Under the pieces are notes generated by a model. That model did not search any database, had not been told where the DNA came from, and was given only the letters and a program-made list of their open reading frames with translations. A stretch of 42,371 nt of DNA, taken from NCBI GenBank assembly GCA_003696955.1, contig RFGU01000052.1, forward strand, positions 1 through 42,371, in the 5' to 3' direction. This stretch comes from Deltaproteobacteria bacterium (lineage in GTDB: Bacteria; Myxococcota_A; Polyangia; Nannocystales; Nannocystaceae). Of the stretch, positions 33,865-42,200 are shown one piece after another (the stretch's first letter is position 1; the number at the start of each line of letters is the position of its first letter). The translations under genes and the position numbers were made by a program.

Positions 33865-34752
33865 CTACGTGGCCTCCGCCGCCACGGGCGCCCGTCGCTC
33901 CCCGCGCAGCAACGACAGCATCTGCCCGATCTGCTCCCGCATCTCGAGACGGTTCACGATGCGATCGAGCATTCCGTGCTCGAGTAGGAATTCGGCGCGC
34001 TGGAACCCCTCGGGCAGTTCCTGACCGATCGTCTGCTGGATGACCCGCGGCCCTGCGAATCCCACCAGCGCCTTGGGCTCGGCCACGATGATGTCGCCTT
34101 GCATCGCGAAGCTCGCGGCCACACCGCCCGTCGTCGGGTGCAGGCACACGGACACATAGGGAATCTTGGCCTCGCGCAGCCGCGCCCGGGCCACCGACGT
34201 CTTGGCCATCTGCATGAGGGACAAGATGCCCTCCTGCATGCGCGCGCCTCCCGACGCCGCGAAGACCACCGCGGGGATCCCCCGTTCCACGGCTCGCTCG
34301 AACACACGCGTCACCTTCTCCCCGACGACCGACCCCATCGACCCGCCCATGAACTCGAAGGCGAAGAAGCCGACGCTCACTGGGATGCCTTCCATCGTCC
34401 CGACCCCCGAGCGAAAGGCGTCGTGGGGGCCGGCCGACTTCGTGGCCTTGGCGATCCGCTCCCTGTAGGGTTTCTGATCGACGAAGCCGAGGGGATCGGC
34501 CGACCGCAGCTCGGTGTCGAGTTCCTGCCACGATCCCGGATCGAGGGATGCCTCGATGCGCTCGGCCGTCGGCATGGGCATGTGGTGCCCGCAGAGCGGA
34601 CAGACCCGAAGGTTCTGGATCAGCTCGTCGGTGTAGGTAATCTCGCCGCAGGACTCGCACTTCGACCACATCCCCTTGGGGATCGCGGTCTTGCTCTTCG
34701 ATGCCTGCGGGTCGGATTCGATGGGGTCTTTCTTTCGGCGCCACCAGGCCAT
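33865..34752 (-). CDS. accD: Acetyl-CoA carboxylase carboxyltransferase subunit beta
   Basis: 295 residues. Transfers CO2 from biotin to acetyl-CoA with AccA, the first step of fatty-acid synthesis. Four-Cys zinc ribbon (C32, C35, C51, C54) at the N-terminus, then the crotonase-fold with FFAFEFMGGSMGSVVGEKVTR, FAASGGARMQEG, HPTTGGVAASFA and GFAGPRVIQQTIGQELPEGFQ. Length normal. ATG 34752, divergent from purM with 91 bases between. First gene of accD-folC. Confidence 0.97.
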   Translation of the reverse strand: MAWWRRKKDPIESDPQASKSKTAIPKGMWSKCESCGEITYTDELIQNLRVCPLCGHHMPMPTAERIEASLDPGSWQELDTELRSADPLGFVDQKPYRERIAKATKSAGPHDAFRSGVGTMEGIPVSVGFFAFEFMGGSMGSVVGEKVTRVFERAVERGIPAVVFAASGGARMQEGILSLMQMAKTSVARARLREAKIPYVSVCLHPTTGGVAASFAMQGDIIVAEPKALVGFAGPRVIQQTIGQELPEGFQRAEFLLEHGMLDRIVNRLEMREQIGQMLSLLRGERRAPVAAEAT

Positions 34753-34843
34753 GGCCCGCGATCATTACCCGAAACCGGGGCCTGCGCCCACGGGCGGGTG
34801 CCCCTTTTGCGGTTCGAACGCGTCTGCTATCCCGCCCGAGCCC

Positions 34844-35938
34844 ATGGCCGACGCGCCGAACGACCCCCGCACGCAGCGCGCACCGCGCAAGGCTCCCCTC
34901 TCCTACCGCCAGGCCGGCGTCGACATCGATGCGGGGGCCGAGGTCGTGCGCCGGATCGGGCGGCTCGTCGAGCGGGTCCGTCGCCCGGAGCAGCTCGACG
35001 CCCTCGGCGGCTTCGCCGGCTTGTTCGCCCTGCCGCCGGGGCTCGAAGATCCCGTCCTGGCCGCATGCACGGATGGGGTGGGCACCAAGCTCGCCGTGGC
35101 CCAGGCAGCAGGACGCCACGACACGGTGGGGATCGACCTGGTGGCGATGTGCGTCAACGACCTGGTGGTCACGGGCGCCGAACCCCTGTTCCTGCTCGAC
35201 TACGTCGCCACGGGACGCGTCGACCCGGACGTGCTCGAGTCGATCGTCGCGGGGATCGTGGAAGGCTGTGCCCAGGCGGGATGCGCCCTCCTCGGCGGCG
35301 AGACCGCCGAGCACCCCGGGACCATGGCGCCTTCGGACTACGACCTGTCCGCCTGCGCGGTCGGGGTGGTCGAGCGCAAACGGATCCTCGGGCCCGACCG
35401 CGTGCGCGAAGGCGATGCCATCGTCGGTCTGTGGTCCAGTGGGATCCACGCCAACGGTTTCAGCCTGGTGCGTAAGGCCCTGCTCTCCGCCGAACACGCG
35501 GGTCTCGACCTTCACGACGTGCCGCCGGGCTTCGACCGCCCCCTCGCCGACGTGTTGCTCGAACCCACGCGCATCTACGTGCGGCCGGTCCTGGCCGTAC
35601 GCGACCTGCCGGGTGCTCCGCTCCACGCCGCGGCCCACGTTACGGGGGGCGGCATCGTCGAGAACCTCCCCCGCGTGCTGCCCGGTCATCTTTCGGCCCA
35701 TGTCGACCTCACCGCGATCCCCAGGCCCCGGATCTTCGACCTGGTCGCCGCCCAGGGCGTGCCGGCCGACGAGATGGCCCGCACCTTCAATCTGGGCCTG
35801 GGCATGGCCCTGTTCGTCGACGCGGATGCCGTAGACGACGTTCTCGCGTGTCTGCGGGACGGCGGCGCCGATGCCGGGATCGTCGGCCGGGTCCGTCCCC
35901 GTGGCACGGACGGCCGCGCCATCGTCGTGTCGAGTTGA
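34844..35938 (+). CDS. purM: Phosphoribosylformylglycinamidine cyclo-ligase (AIR synthase)
   Basis: 364 residues. Makes 5-aminoimidazole ribonucleotide from FGAM with ATP (purine pathway step 5). Typical start SYRQAGVDIDAGAEVVRRI, then ACTDGVGTKLAVA, GIDLVAMCVNDLVVTGAEPLFLLDY, LLGGETAEHPG, SSGIHANGFSLVRK, HVTGGGIVENLPRVLP. ATG 34844 gives a short Pro/Arg-rich leader before the domain. The next gene (FAD oxidoreductase) starts 23 bases after the stop. Confidence 0.97.
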   Translation: MADAPNDPRTQRAPRKAPLSYRQAGVDIDAGAEVVRRIGRLVERVRRPEQLDALGGFAGLFALPPGLEDPVLAACTDGVGTKLAVAQAAGRHDTVGIDLVAMCVNDLVVTGAEPLFLLDYVATGRVDPDVLESIVAGIVEGCAQAGCALLGGETAEHPGTMAPSDYDLSACAVGVVERKRILGPDRVREGDAIVGLWSSGIHANGFSLVRKALLSAEHAGLDLHDVPPGFDRPLADVLLEPTRIYVRPVLAVRDLPGAPLHAAAHVTGGGIVENLPRVLPGHLSAHVDLTAIPRPRIFDLVAAQGVPADEMARTFNLGLGMALFVDADAVDDVLACLRDGGADAGIVGRVRPRGTDGRAIVVSS

Positions 35939-35961
35939 CCCGTGCGAGGTGACGGCATCTC

Positions 35962-37386
35962 GTGCCCCGCGTGACCCACCACTACGACCTGGTCGTGGTG
36001 GGCCGCGACCTTGCAGGCCTGGCCGCCGCCGCCCTGGTGGCACGTCGAGGCAAGCGGGTCCTCGTCGTCCCGGGCGGACCGCTCGTCGGCCGGGGGCGCT
36101 GCATCGACCGGGACGTCCTCCTCGATCCCGCGCCCCTTCCGTGGATCGAAAGCCCCCCCGTGCACGCCGTCTTGCGGGAGGTCGGCCTGGCCACCCAGGT
36201 GGGGCGGCGGATCCGTCGCCGCCGGGGGCTCCAACAACTCGTCCGGGACCGCGCCCGCTTCGAATGGCCAGCGAACGGATCCCCGCCGTGGCCTACCCCC
36301 GAGCCCACCGAAGGCGCCCCCCCGTGGCACGCGCTGGCGAATCTCGCCCTCGACGAACGGAGCGGCCCCTTCGCGAGCCGACGCAGCGCCGAACGGGCAG
36401 GACGCCTCGCCCGAACCGGCTCGCTTCCCGCGAGCGACGACGCTTTGGCCCTGCTCGACGCCTACGCCCCCTTCGTGACGGGACTTGCAGGGCCTGCCCT
36501 GCCGACGGCCGTACGGGCGGGTCTTTGGGCCAACCTCCTACCGTCCGCGGTGGATCTCGAAGGTGGCGAGGCGCGACTGCGCGAGGATCTGATCAAGATG
36601 CTCGAACTCCACGGCGGCGAAGTCCGACCCGACCTTCGGATCGAGGGGTTCACCTTGCGGCGCGGACGGATCGATGCAGTCCACTTCGCAGGTCGGACCG
36701 CGGCATTCGGCGCCGAGCACGTCGCGGTGGCCGACGTCGATCTCGCCCGCAGCGGCCTCGGAGACGCCCCCATCGTGGCGCCGGAGCGCGCGCCCGACCT
36801 CGCGCGCCGCTTCACCATGGTCGTCGAGGTCGAGCCGGCGGGCGTGGGCCCGGGCCCCGGCGATCACCTCGTGATCGAGGCGCCGCTCTTCGGGACGGCG
36901 CAAGGGGCCTCGGGCGCCTGCCTGCTCGACGTGGACCGACGACACGAAGACCGTGTCGTGCTTCACGTCGCGGCCCTCGTCGCTCCCGGCGCGGACCTCC
37001 AGCGGATACGCGAGGACGTTCTGGCCTTCCTCGACGCCCACGCCATCCTGCCCTTCGTCGGCGAACACGTTCGATGGTGCGCGTCGGCCCACGACGGTCG
37101 GCCGCCCACCGACGGCGATGGTCGACCTCTGCCGTCGGTGTCGAACCGGCCCGCGCCCCGGCCCGTCGCCATGGTCCCCGTCCTCGCACCGGCCGATCCC
37201 CTCGCAGGTGGCGTCGCTCTTGCACCCACCCGGACCGGCGTCCGCAACCTGTACCTTTGCTGCAGCCTGAACCTGCCGGCCCTCGGGCTCTCCGGTTCGT
37301 TCGCGGCCGCCCACCTCGTCGCCGGAATCGTGGCCGAGCCCGCTCGTTCGGCCCTGTCGAAAAGGCCACTTTTGCGTCGCACCTGA
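35962..37386 (+). CDS. FAD/NAD(P)-dependent oxidoreductase-like protein with altered dinucleotide loop
   Basis: 474 residues of phytoene-desaturase/amine-oxidase type layout. N-terminal Rossmann strand HYDLVVVGRDLAGLAAAALVARRGKRVLVV (8-36): the usual GxGxxG is G14-R-D16-L-A-G19, with Asp in place of the second Gly. A later basic/helical part and a C-terminal segment NLYLCCSLNLPALGLSGSFAAAHLVAGIV resemble the closing FAD-contact region. GTG 35962 has a GAGGTGA site 11 bases upstream; GTG 35971 is an alternative. Follows purM by 23 bases. Substrate unknown; could be a non-redox relative. Confidence 0.75.
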   Translation: MPRVTHHYDLVVVGRDLAGLAAAALVARRGKRVLVVPGGPLVGRGRCIDRDVLLDPAPLPWIESPPVHAVLREVGLATQVGRRIRRRRGLQQLVRDRARFEWPANGSPPWPTPEPTEGAPPWHALANLALDERSGPFASRRSAERAGRLARTGSLPASDDALALLDAYAPFVTGLAGPALPTAVRAGLWANLLPSAVDLEGGEARLREDLIKMLELHGGEVRPDLRIEGFTLRRGRIDAVHFAGRTAAFGAEHVAVADVDLARSGLGDAPIVAPERAPDLARRFTMVVEVEPAGVGPGPGDHLVIEAPLFGTAQGASGACLLDVDRRHEDRVVLHVAALVAPGADLQRIREDVLAFLDAHAILPFVGEHVRWCASAHDGRPPTDGDGRPLPSVSNRPAPRPVAMVPVLAPADPLAGGVALAPTRTGVRNLYLCCSLNLPALGLSGSFAAAHLVAGIVAEPARSALSKRPLLRRT

Positions 37387-37390
37387 GGAC

Positions 37391-37409
37391 GCGGCGCGCG
37401 CGGCGCCGC
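37391..37409. terminator. 7-bp GC hairpin after the FAD protein gene
   Basis: Arms 37391-37397 and 37403-37409 are perfectly complementary around a 5-base loop, starting 5 bases after the stop at 37386. No T-run follows, and the sequence is almost pure G and C, so chance pairing is possible. Confidence 0.3.
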
Positions 37410-37442
37410 CGAACGCGACGAATCATGGGAAGATAGGGCCCC

Positions 37443-38012
37443 ATGTCCGACGCAGAGGTTCGTGCCTATATCGACCGACTCCCCGCCGACCGTCGCCCCC
37501 TCGTCGAAGCCCTGCGGACGGCGATTCGAAAGGGCCTTCCACCCGGATACGCCGAGGGCATGCAATACGGCATGATCGGATATTTCGTTCCCCACGACCG
37601 CTATCCGGCCGGTTACCACTGCAATCCCTCGGAGCCCCTTCCGTTCGCTGCCATCGGCAACCAGAAGGGGCATGTGGGCCTCTACCTGTTCTGCGTGTAC
37701 ACGGACCCCGGGGCCCGTGCCGCGTTCGTGAAGGCCTGGCGTGACGCGGGCAGGCGCCTCGACATGGGGGCAAGTTGCGTGCGCGTCCGGCACATCGACG
37801 ACGTGCCCTTCGACGTGGTGACCGAGACGGTACGTGGCATTCCCGTGGACCGGTTCGTCGCGACCTATGAAGCCTCGCTGTCGCCGAAGATCCGTGCCCG
37901 CCAGGCACGCCGCGCAGGACGGGCGACCGCCGGGCGCGACGGAACCGCGGCCAAGAAGAAAACCGCGACCAAGAAGAAAACCGCGGCCAAGAAGAAATCC
38001 GCGGCCACGTAG
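37443..38012 (+). CDS. DUF1801-domain protein with Lys-rich C-terminal repeats
   Basis: 189 residues. Residues about 4-140 fit the DUF1801/YdhG-like fold: LVEALRTAIRKGLPPGYAEGMQYGMIGYFVP, KGHVGLYLFCVY, ASCVRVRHIDDVPFDVV. No enzymatic role is established for the family. The last about 35 residues are Arg/Lys/Ala-rich with three repeats of KKKTA(T), like histone-H1-type tails that bind DNA or other polyanions. ATG 37443 follows a GGGAAGATAGGG site. Convergent with der. Confidence 0.82.
   Translation: MSDAEVRAYIDRLPADRRPLVEALRTAIRKGLPPGYAEGMQYGMIGYFVPHDRYPAGYHCNPSEPLPFAAIGNQKGHVGLYLFCVYTDPGARAAFVKAWRDAGRRLDMGASCVRVRHIDDVPFDVVTETVRGIPVDRFVATYEASLSPKIRARQARRAGRATAGRDGTAAKKKTATKKKTAAKKKSAAT
37950..38003 (+). 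repeat. Three 18-bp tandem repeats encoding KKK-(T/S)-A units
   Basis: In-frame units at 37950, 37968 and 37986 encode AKKKTA, TKKKTA and AKKKSA; units differ at one or two bases. They make a strongly basic tail on the DUF1801 protein. Confidence 0.85.
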
Positions 38013-38035
38013 GCCGGCCGCGTCGGTGCCGGCGG

Positions 38036-39418
38036 CTATCTACGCCCCGCGCGGCGCTCCCGATTGGTTCGGTCCCGCGCGCGCACCACCAGGCGCACCG
38101 GCACGCCCCACAGGTTCCAGCGCTTGCGGAAACGACGCAGCAGGTACCGCTCGTACGCCGGGGACAGGCAGCGGCCCATATTGGCCGTAACGACCACCAA
38201 GGGCGGCTTGGTGTCGGCCTGCGTGGCATAGAGGAGCTTGACGCGACGGTTGCGATGGGACGGCGGCGTCATGGCCGCCACCGCCGCCTCGAGTTCGCGG
38301 TTCAGGTCGGCCGTACGCACGCGACGGCACAAGGCGCCGTAGGTGATCTGGCACGCCTCGAGCACGGCCTCGAGGTTGCGGCCTCGCCCCTCGCCGCGAT
38401 CCCGTCCCTCGCCCACCACGGAGGTCTTGACGATCCGCGGGCGCTCGAGGAAGGCCAGCTTCTGCTCCGCGGAACGGGCCCGCTCCGCCGCAAGCTTGCC
38501 GTTCGAGCGCACGGTATCCCACTTGTGCAGCGCCACCACGACGCCCTTGCCGCGTTCGAAGGCCATGTTGGCGATGCGCTGATCCTGATCGGTGACCCCC
38601 TCCCCCGCATCGACCACGAGCACGACGACGTCACTGCGCTCGATGGCCCGGATCGACTTGATCGCCGCGAGCTTCTCCATGGCGCGCGCCACCTGGCGAC
38701 GCCGCCGAAGGCCCGCCGTATCCACCAGCACCATCGGCCGGCCACGAAACGTAAACGCCAGATCCACGGCGTCGTGGGTCGTGCCCGGACGGTCGTCCAC
38801 GACGACCCGCGGCTCGCGCAGCAGGGTGTTGATGAGCGTCGACTTGCCCACGTTGGGACGGCCCACGAAGGCGATCCGCATGCCGTCCGGCACGAGGGTC
38901 GGCGCCGCCTCCACGACGGGCAACAGATCCACGATGGCGTCGCAGAGCTCACCGACCCCCCGCCCGTGAGCGGCCGAGATCGGCAGGGCGTCCCCCAACC
39001 CGAGTTCCGCCGCCACGAGCGCCTCGCCTTCGATCTTCGGGCCATCCGCCTTGTTCGCCGCCACGAGCACGGGCTTGCCCGACGCACGCAGCCGCGCGGC
39101 CAGTTCGTAGTCCGTGCCCGAAAGCCCCGCCCGCGCGTCCACCACGTAGACGACCAGATCCGCCTCCGCGACCGCGATCTCCACCTGCTCGGCCACGTGG
39201 CCCGGCAGGTCCACGTCCTCCGTCGGCCCGAGCCCCGCCGTATCCACCACCAGGAAGTGACGCCCCGTCCACTCGGCCACCCCATAGAGCCGATCCCGGG
39301 TCACTCCGGGTCGATCCTCGACGATGGCACGCCGGGCGCCGATCAGCCGGTTGAACAGCGTGGACTTGCCCACGTTGGGCCGGCCGACGATGGCGACCAA
39401 GGGCGCCGCACCGGTCAT
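38036..39418 (-). CDS. der: Ribosome-biogenesis GTPase Der (EngA)
   Basis: 460 residues. Two tandem GTPase domains: first P-loop GRPNVGKST (12-20) with DTAGL and NKAD; second GRPNVGKST (about 187) with DTAGL and HKWD. The C-terminal KH-like domain (about 360-460, LNRELEAAVAAMTPPSHRNRRVKLLYATQADTKPP) is typical. Matures the 50S ribosomal subunit. Start ATG 39418 overlaps the stop of era (ATGA), so the pair is coupled. The Arg-rich tail is normal. Confidence 0.97.
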   Translation of the reverse strand: MTGAAPLVAIVGRPNVGKSTLFNRLIGARRAIVEDRPGVTRDRLYGVAEWTGRHFLVVDTAGLGPTEDVDLPGHVAEQVEIAVAEADLVVYVVDARAGLSGTDYELAARLRASGKPVLVAANKADGPKIEGEALVAAELGLGDALPISAAHGRGVGELCDAIVDLLPVVEAAPTLVPDGMRIAFVGRPNVGKSTLINTLLREPRVVVDDRPGTTHDAVDLAFTFRGRPMVLVDTAGLRRRRQVARAMEKLAAIKSIRAIERSDVVVLVVDAGEGVTDQDQRIANMAFERGKGVVVALHKWDTVRSNGKLAAERARSAEQKLAFLERPRIVKTSVVGEGRDRGEGRGRNLEAVLEACQITYGALCRRVRTADLNRELEAAVAAMTPPSHRNRRVKLLYATQADTKPPLVVVTANMGRCLSPAYERYLLRRFRKRWNLWGVPVRLVVRARDRTNRERRAGRR

Positions 39419-40497
39419 CGGCGCCCCTCCCGGCCGCGCGGTCGGTAGCCGAGGCGCGCCATGGCCACGGGGTCCTTCGTCCAGTTCTTGGTGACCTTCA
39501 CTTCGAGGAAGAGGTGGGCGGGGCGCCCTGTAAGCTCCTCGATGGCACGCTGCGCCCGCATGCGCACCTCCTTGATCCGCTCGCCGCCCTTGCCGATGAC
39601 GATGCCCCGCTGGCTGTTGCGCTCGACATGGATCGTTGCCCGGATCCGGTCGGCCTTCGGCCCTTCGCGGTACTCGTCGACGACCACCGCGCAACTGTAG
39701 GGGACCTCGGCGGCCATGCGCTCGAACAGAACCTTGCGCACGAGTTCCGCGACGTGCCACCGCAGCGGCCGGTCGCTCAGATCATCCGGATCGTAGTATG
39801 GCGCCCCCTCCGGTAGTTGCGCCACCAACTCGCGCACCAGGTCGTCGAGCCCGACGCCCCGCCGCGCCGAGACCGGGACGATGGCCGCGAACTCGTGGAT
39901 CGTCCGCCAAGTGTCCAAGATCGGAAGGAGCAGTTCCCGCGGGCGCAACAGGTCGACCTTGGTCGGCACGAGCACGATGGGGTGGCCCAGCCCTGCCAAG
40001 GCCTCGAGGGCTTCGAGGACGACGGGCCCGGGGCGCCACGCCTTCGCGGCCTCCGCGTCGGCAAGACGCGGCACTTCGGCGAGCAGCGCCACCACGTCCA
40101 CGTCCCGTGCCGCACCGAGGGCCTCGTCGACCATGAACTTGTTGAAGGCCGAACGCGCCCGGTGGATCCCTGGGGTATCGACGAGGACGAGTTGGAAGTC
40201 GTCCCCGGAGAGCACGCCGACGAAACGCTCGCGCGTGGTCTGGGGCAGCGGGGTGGCGACGGCGAGTTCCCGCCCCACCAGGGCATTGAGCAGGGTCGAC
40301 TTGCCCACGTTCGGGCGACCGCAGAAGGCCACGAAGCCGCTGCGAAACGGACGGCCGCCGTCTTCGGCGCCTTCGCGCCCACCGGTGCCCGGCGAGGTCG
40401 CCCCCGAGGTCTTGGATGGGGTGGAATCGGCCACGGACGGCGTGTTATTGGCCACCTCGGCCCCGGTGGCAAGCACCATCCGGCCGATTCGGCGCAT
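39415..40497 (-). CDS. era: GTPase Era with extended N-terminus
   Basis: 360 residues from ATG 40497 (ATG 40479 also possible). GTPase domain: GRPNVGKS (60-67), TTRERF, DTPGIH and TKVD. C-terminal KH domain with VERNSQRGIVIGKGGERIKEV, which binds the 3' end of 16S rRNA. Era is usually about 300 residues; here about 50 extra Ser/Thr/Gly/Pro-rich residues precede the first strand. The ATG choice in this extension is uncertain, since ribosome sites are weak. Followed directly by der. Confidence 0.95.
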   Translation of the reverse strand: MRRIGRMVLATGAEVANNTPSVADSTPSKTSGATSPGTGGREGAEDGGRPFRSGFVAFCGRPNVGKSTLLNALVGRELAVATPLPQTTRERFVGVLSGDDFQLVLVDTPGIHRARSAFNKFMVDEALGAARDVDVVALLAEVPRLADAEAAKAWRPGPVVLEALEALAGLGHPIVLVPTKVDLLRPRELLLPILDTWRTIHEFAAIVPVSARRGVGLDDLVRELVAQLPEGAPYYDPDDLSDRPLRWHVAELVRKVLFERMAAEVPYSCAVVVDEYREGPKADRIRATIHVERNSQRGIVIGKGGERIKEVRMRAQRAIEELTGRPAHLFLEVKVTKNWTKDPVAMARLGYRPRGREGRR

Positions 40498-40538
40498 TTC
40501 TTCGCCCGCAGGTTCCGGCCGCTTACGGTGGGGGCACC

Positions 40539-40808
40539 ATGCGTCCCTGCGCAGGTACCGCAGCACTCGTGTTCGGCCTCCTCGCCGTCGCCCTGGCGGC
40601 CTACGACCTTTCGCCGGGCGGTGGGCGCGCCGCCTGGCCCCACGCCTTCGCCTCCGTCTGTGCCCTGACCGCCGCATCCTTCCGCGGCCGCCCCCTCCTC
40701 CGGGCCTCGGGGGCCTTCGTGGCGACGTGGGTGCTCTTGCTCGCCGTGGCCGAGGTCGCCACCTTGCACCTGGCAGCCGGCGCAGCCCGGCACTTGCTCG
40801 GCCCATAG
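40539..40808 (+). CDS. Small membrane protein, function unknown
   Basis: 89 residues with about three hydrophobic segments (about 7-22, 33-48, 58-80) and few charges. ATG 40539 follows GGTGGGG at a usable distance. The frame is open to 40416, but that part overlaps era and is Arg/Pro-rich. No family recognised. It starts 41 bases from the divergent era start and ends 63 bases before the PDZ-like lipoprotein, with which it may be co-transcribed. Confidence 0.6.
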   Translation: MRPCAGTAALVFGLLAVALAAYDLSPGGGRAAWPHAFASVCALTAASFRGRPLLRASGAFVATWVLLLAVAEVATLHLAAGAARHLLGP

Positions 40809-40871
40809 GCGTGGGGCGCCAGGCGGCCCCGAAAACTTGGCGTCGGGCTGCCGCGTTGGCATGTTCTGGGC

Positions 40872-41393
40872 ATGGTGCGACGCTCCCTCCACCTCGCGCT
40901 CCTCGTCTGCGGTGGCATCGCCTGTCAGAGTGCCCCCGAACCGGTCCGCCCGGTGACGGATCCGCCGGCCTCGGAGGTGGACGGCGGCGACGCCGAGACG
41001 GCGAACGCCGCGGCGGCCGCAGCCGCATCCACACGGCCGGAGGGCGTCGTCTACCGCAGCGAACTCGACCGTGCCACGGCGCGGGGCCCGGCCTACTTGC
41101 TGCGCCAGCTCGGCCCCGAGCCGCACCGGATCGACGGCCGTTTCGTGGGCTACCGGATCACCCGTTTGTTTCCGGACGAACCCGGCCTTTGTTCCGATCC
41201 CTGCGACCTTCACGAAGGCGACGTGATCGTGGCCGTCAACGGCGTTCGCATCGAACGTCCCGAACACCTGGCCACGCTCTTCGAGCAGCTCCCGTCCATG
41301 ACCGAGTTGCGCGTGGACCGGCTGCGCGAAGGTGAGGGACAAAGCCGGACCTATCGCATCCTCCCGGACCCGGCCCCGACCGGCGCCCCGTAG
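40872..41393 (+). CDS. GspC/PDZ-like lipoprotein
   Basis: 173 residues. Lipoprotein signal peptide MVRRSLHLALLVCGGIAC (Cys 18), an Ala/Glu-rich linker (about 22-55), then a C-terminal domain (about 60-165): VYRSELDRATARGPAYLLRQLGPEPHRIDGRFVGYRI...L.EGDVIVAVNGVRIERPEHLATLFEQL...LRVDRLREG. This is the PDZ-like arrangement seen at the C-terminus of type II secretion protein GspC. The rest of GspC (membrane helix, HR domain) is missing, and no other Gsp gene is near. Two Cys (CSDPC) sit in the loop before the carboxylate-binding strand. Convergent with tmk. Confidence 0.78.
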   Translation: MVRRSLHLALLVCGGIACQSAPEPVRPVTDPPASEVDGGDAETANAAAAAAASTRPEGVVYRSELDRATARGPAYLLRQLGPEPHRIDGRFVGYRITRLFPDEPGLCSDPCDLHEGDVIVAVNGVRIERPEHLATLFEQLPSMTELRVDRLREGEGQSRTYRILPDPAPTGAP

Positions 41394-41433
41394 GGGGCAC
41401 CTTCGACGGCCCCGCCCCCGGCGACGGATTGCG

Positions 41434-42054
41434 CTACCCCGGAGCGACCGGAAGCAGGTCCGCAATGGCCGCGACGATGGCCTCGGTGACCGCTTCGACC
41501 CGTCCGTGGCCGTCGACGCGGCGCACGGCCTCCCGATCGGCGAGGCGGCGGTAGCGTTCGGCCAGGCGCACCAGGGTCGCCGGGACCTCGTAGAGGTCGG
41601 TGGTGCCCTCACCTGCGTCGGCGCGCGCCCGGATCCGCTCGTAGGCCACCTCGGGATCGACGTCGATCAGCACCGTGGCGTCCGGGCGCCGCGCGTAGCG
41701 ATTGATCGCGCCTACCCATGTTTCGTCACAGTCGAGCCCCTGGTAGGCCAGCGACGACAACAGGTAGCGATCGCACAGGACCCACGTCCCGGCGGCCACG
41801 GCGGGGGCGACCTCGGCCTCCACGTGGTGGAGCCGGTCCGCCGCGAAGAGCAGGGCGCGCGCCTGCGGCGTGAGGTCGGGCCCCTCCCCGCCGAGGCTTC
41901 GGCGTACGAGACGCCCGATCGGGCCGTCCGAGGGCTCCCGCGTCACGTGGCAGGCGATCCCCCGTGCCGCCAGGACGTCCGCGAGACGCCGGGTCTGGGT
42001 CGTCGTCCCTGCACCGTCGATCCCTTCGATCACGATGAAGCGTCCGCTCGCCAT
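41434..42054 (-). CDS. tmk: Thymidylate kinase, Walker A Lys replaced by Thr
   Basis: 206 residues from ATG 42054 (GGAG site upstream); an ATG at 42087 with an AAGG site would add 11 residues. dTMP kinase makes dTDP. The P-loop reads EGIDGAGTTTQ (10-20): the GxxxxGK[ST] Lys is T17. Other marks are intact: the DRY motif in LCDRYLLSSLAYQG, and RIRARADAGEGTTDLYE, the LID region. Length is normal. The gene is convergent with the PDZ lipoprotein gene and divergent from the partial gene at 42201. Confidence 0.9.
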   Translation of the reverse strand: MASGRFIVIEGIDGAGTTTQTRRLADVLAARGIACHVTREPSDGPIGRLVRRSLGGEGPDLTPQARALLFAADRLHHVEAEVAPAVAAGTWVLCDRYLLSSLAYQGLDCDETWVGAINRYARRPDATVLIDVDPEVAYERIRARADAGEGTTDLYEVPATLVRLAERYRRLADREAVRRVDGHGRVEAVTEAIVAAIADLLPVAPG

Positions 42055-42200
42055 CGGAGCTCCGGATCCGCGCGCAGGGCTCGCCATGGGACCTTCGGAG
42101 GCTACCAGGCGGTGGGCGGGGCACCAACTCGCCGCGTTCTCGCGCCACCTTCACCCAGGGCGTACACTCGAAGCCCGTCCTCACGAAGGAAGGGCCGCCC

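Noticed and set aside
40857..40873. Sigma-54-like promoter (TGGCAT ... GGGCA) before the PDZ lipoprotein gene
   Set aside because: GG and GC spacing fits, but the -12 box overlaps the start codon so transcripts would begin inside the gene, and the -12 TT is missing.
41393..41419. GGGGGC ... GCCCCC inverted repeat between the PDZ gene and tmk as terminator
   Set aside because: Only 6 bp with a 15-base loop, overlapping the stop codon, and no T-run.
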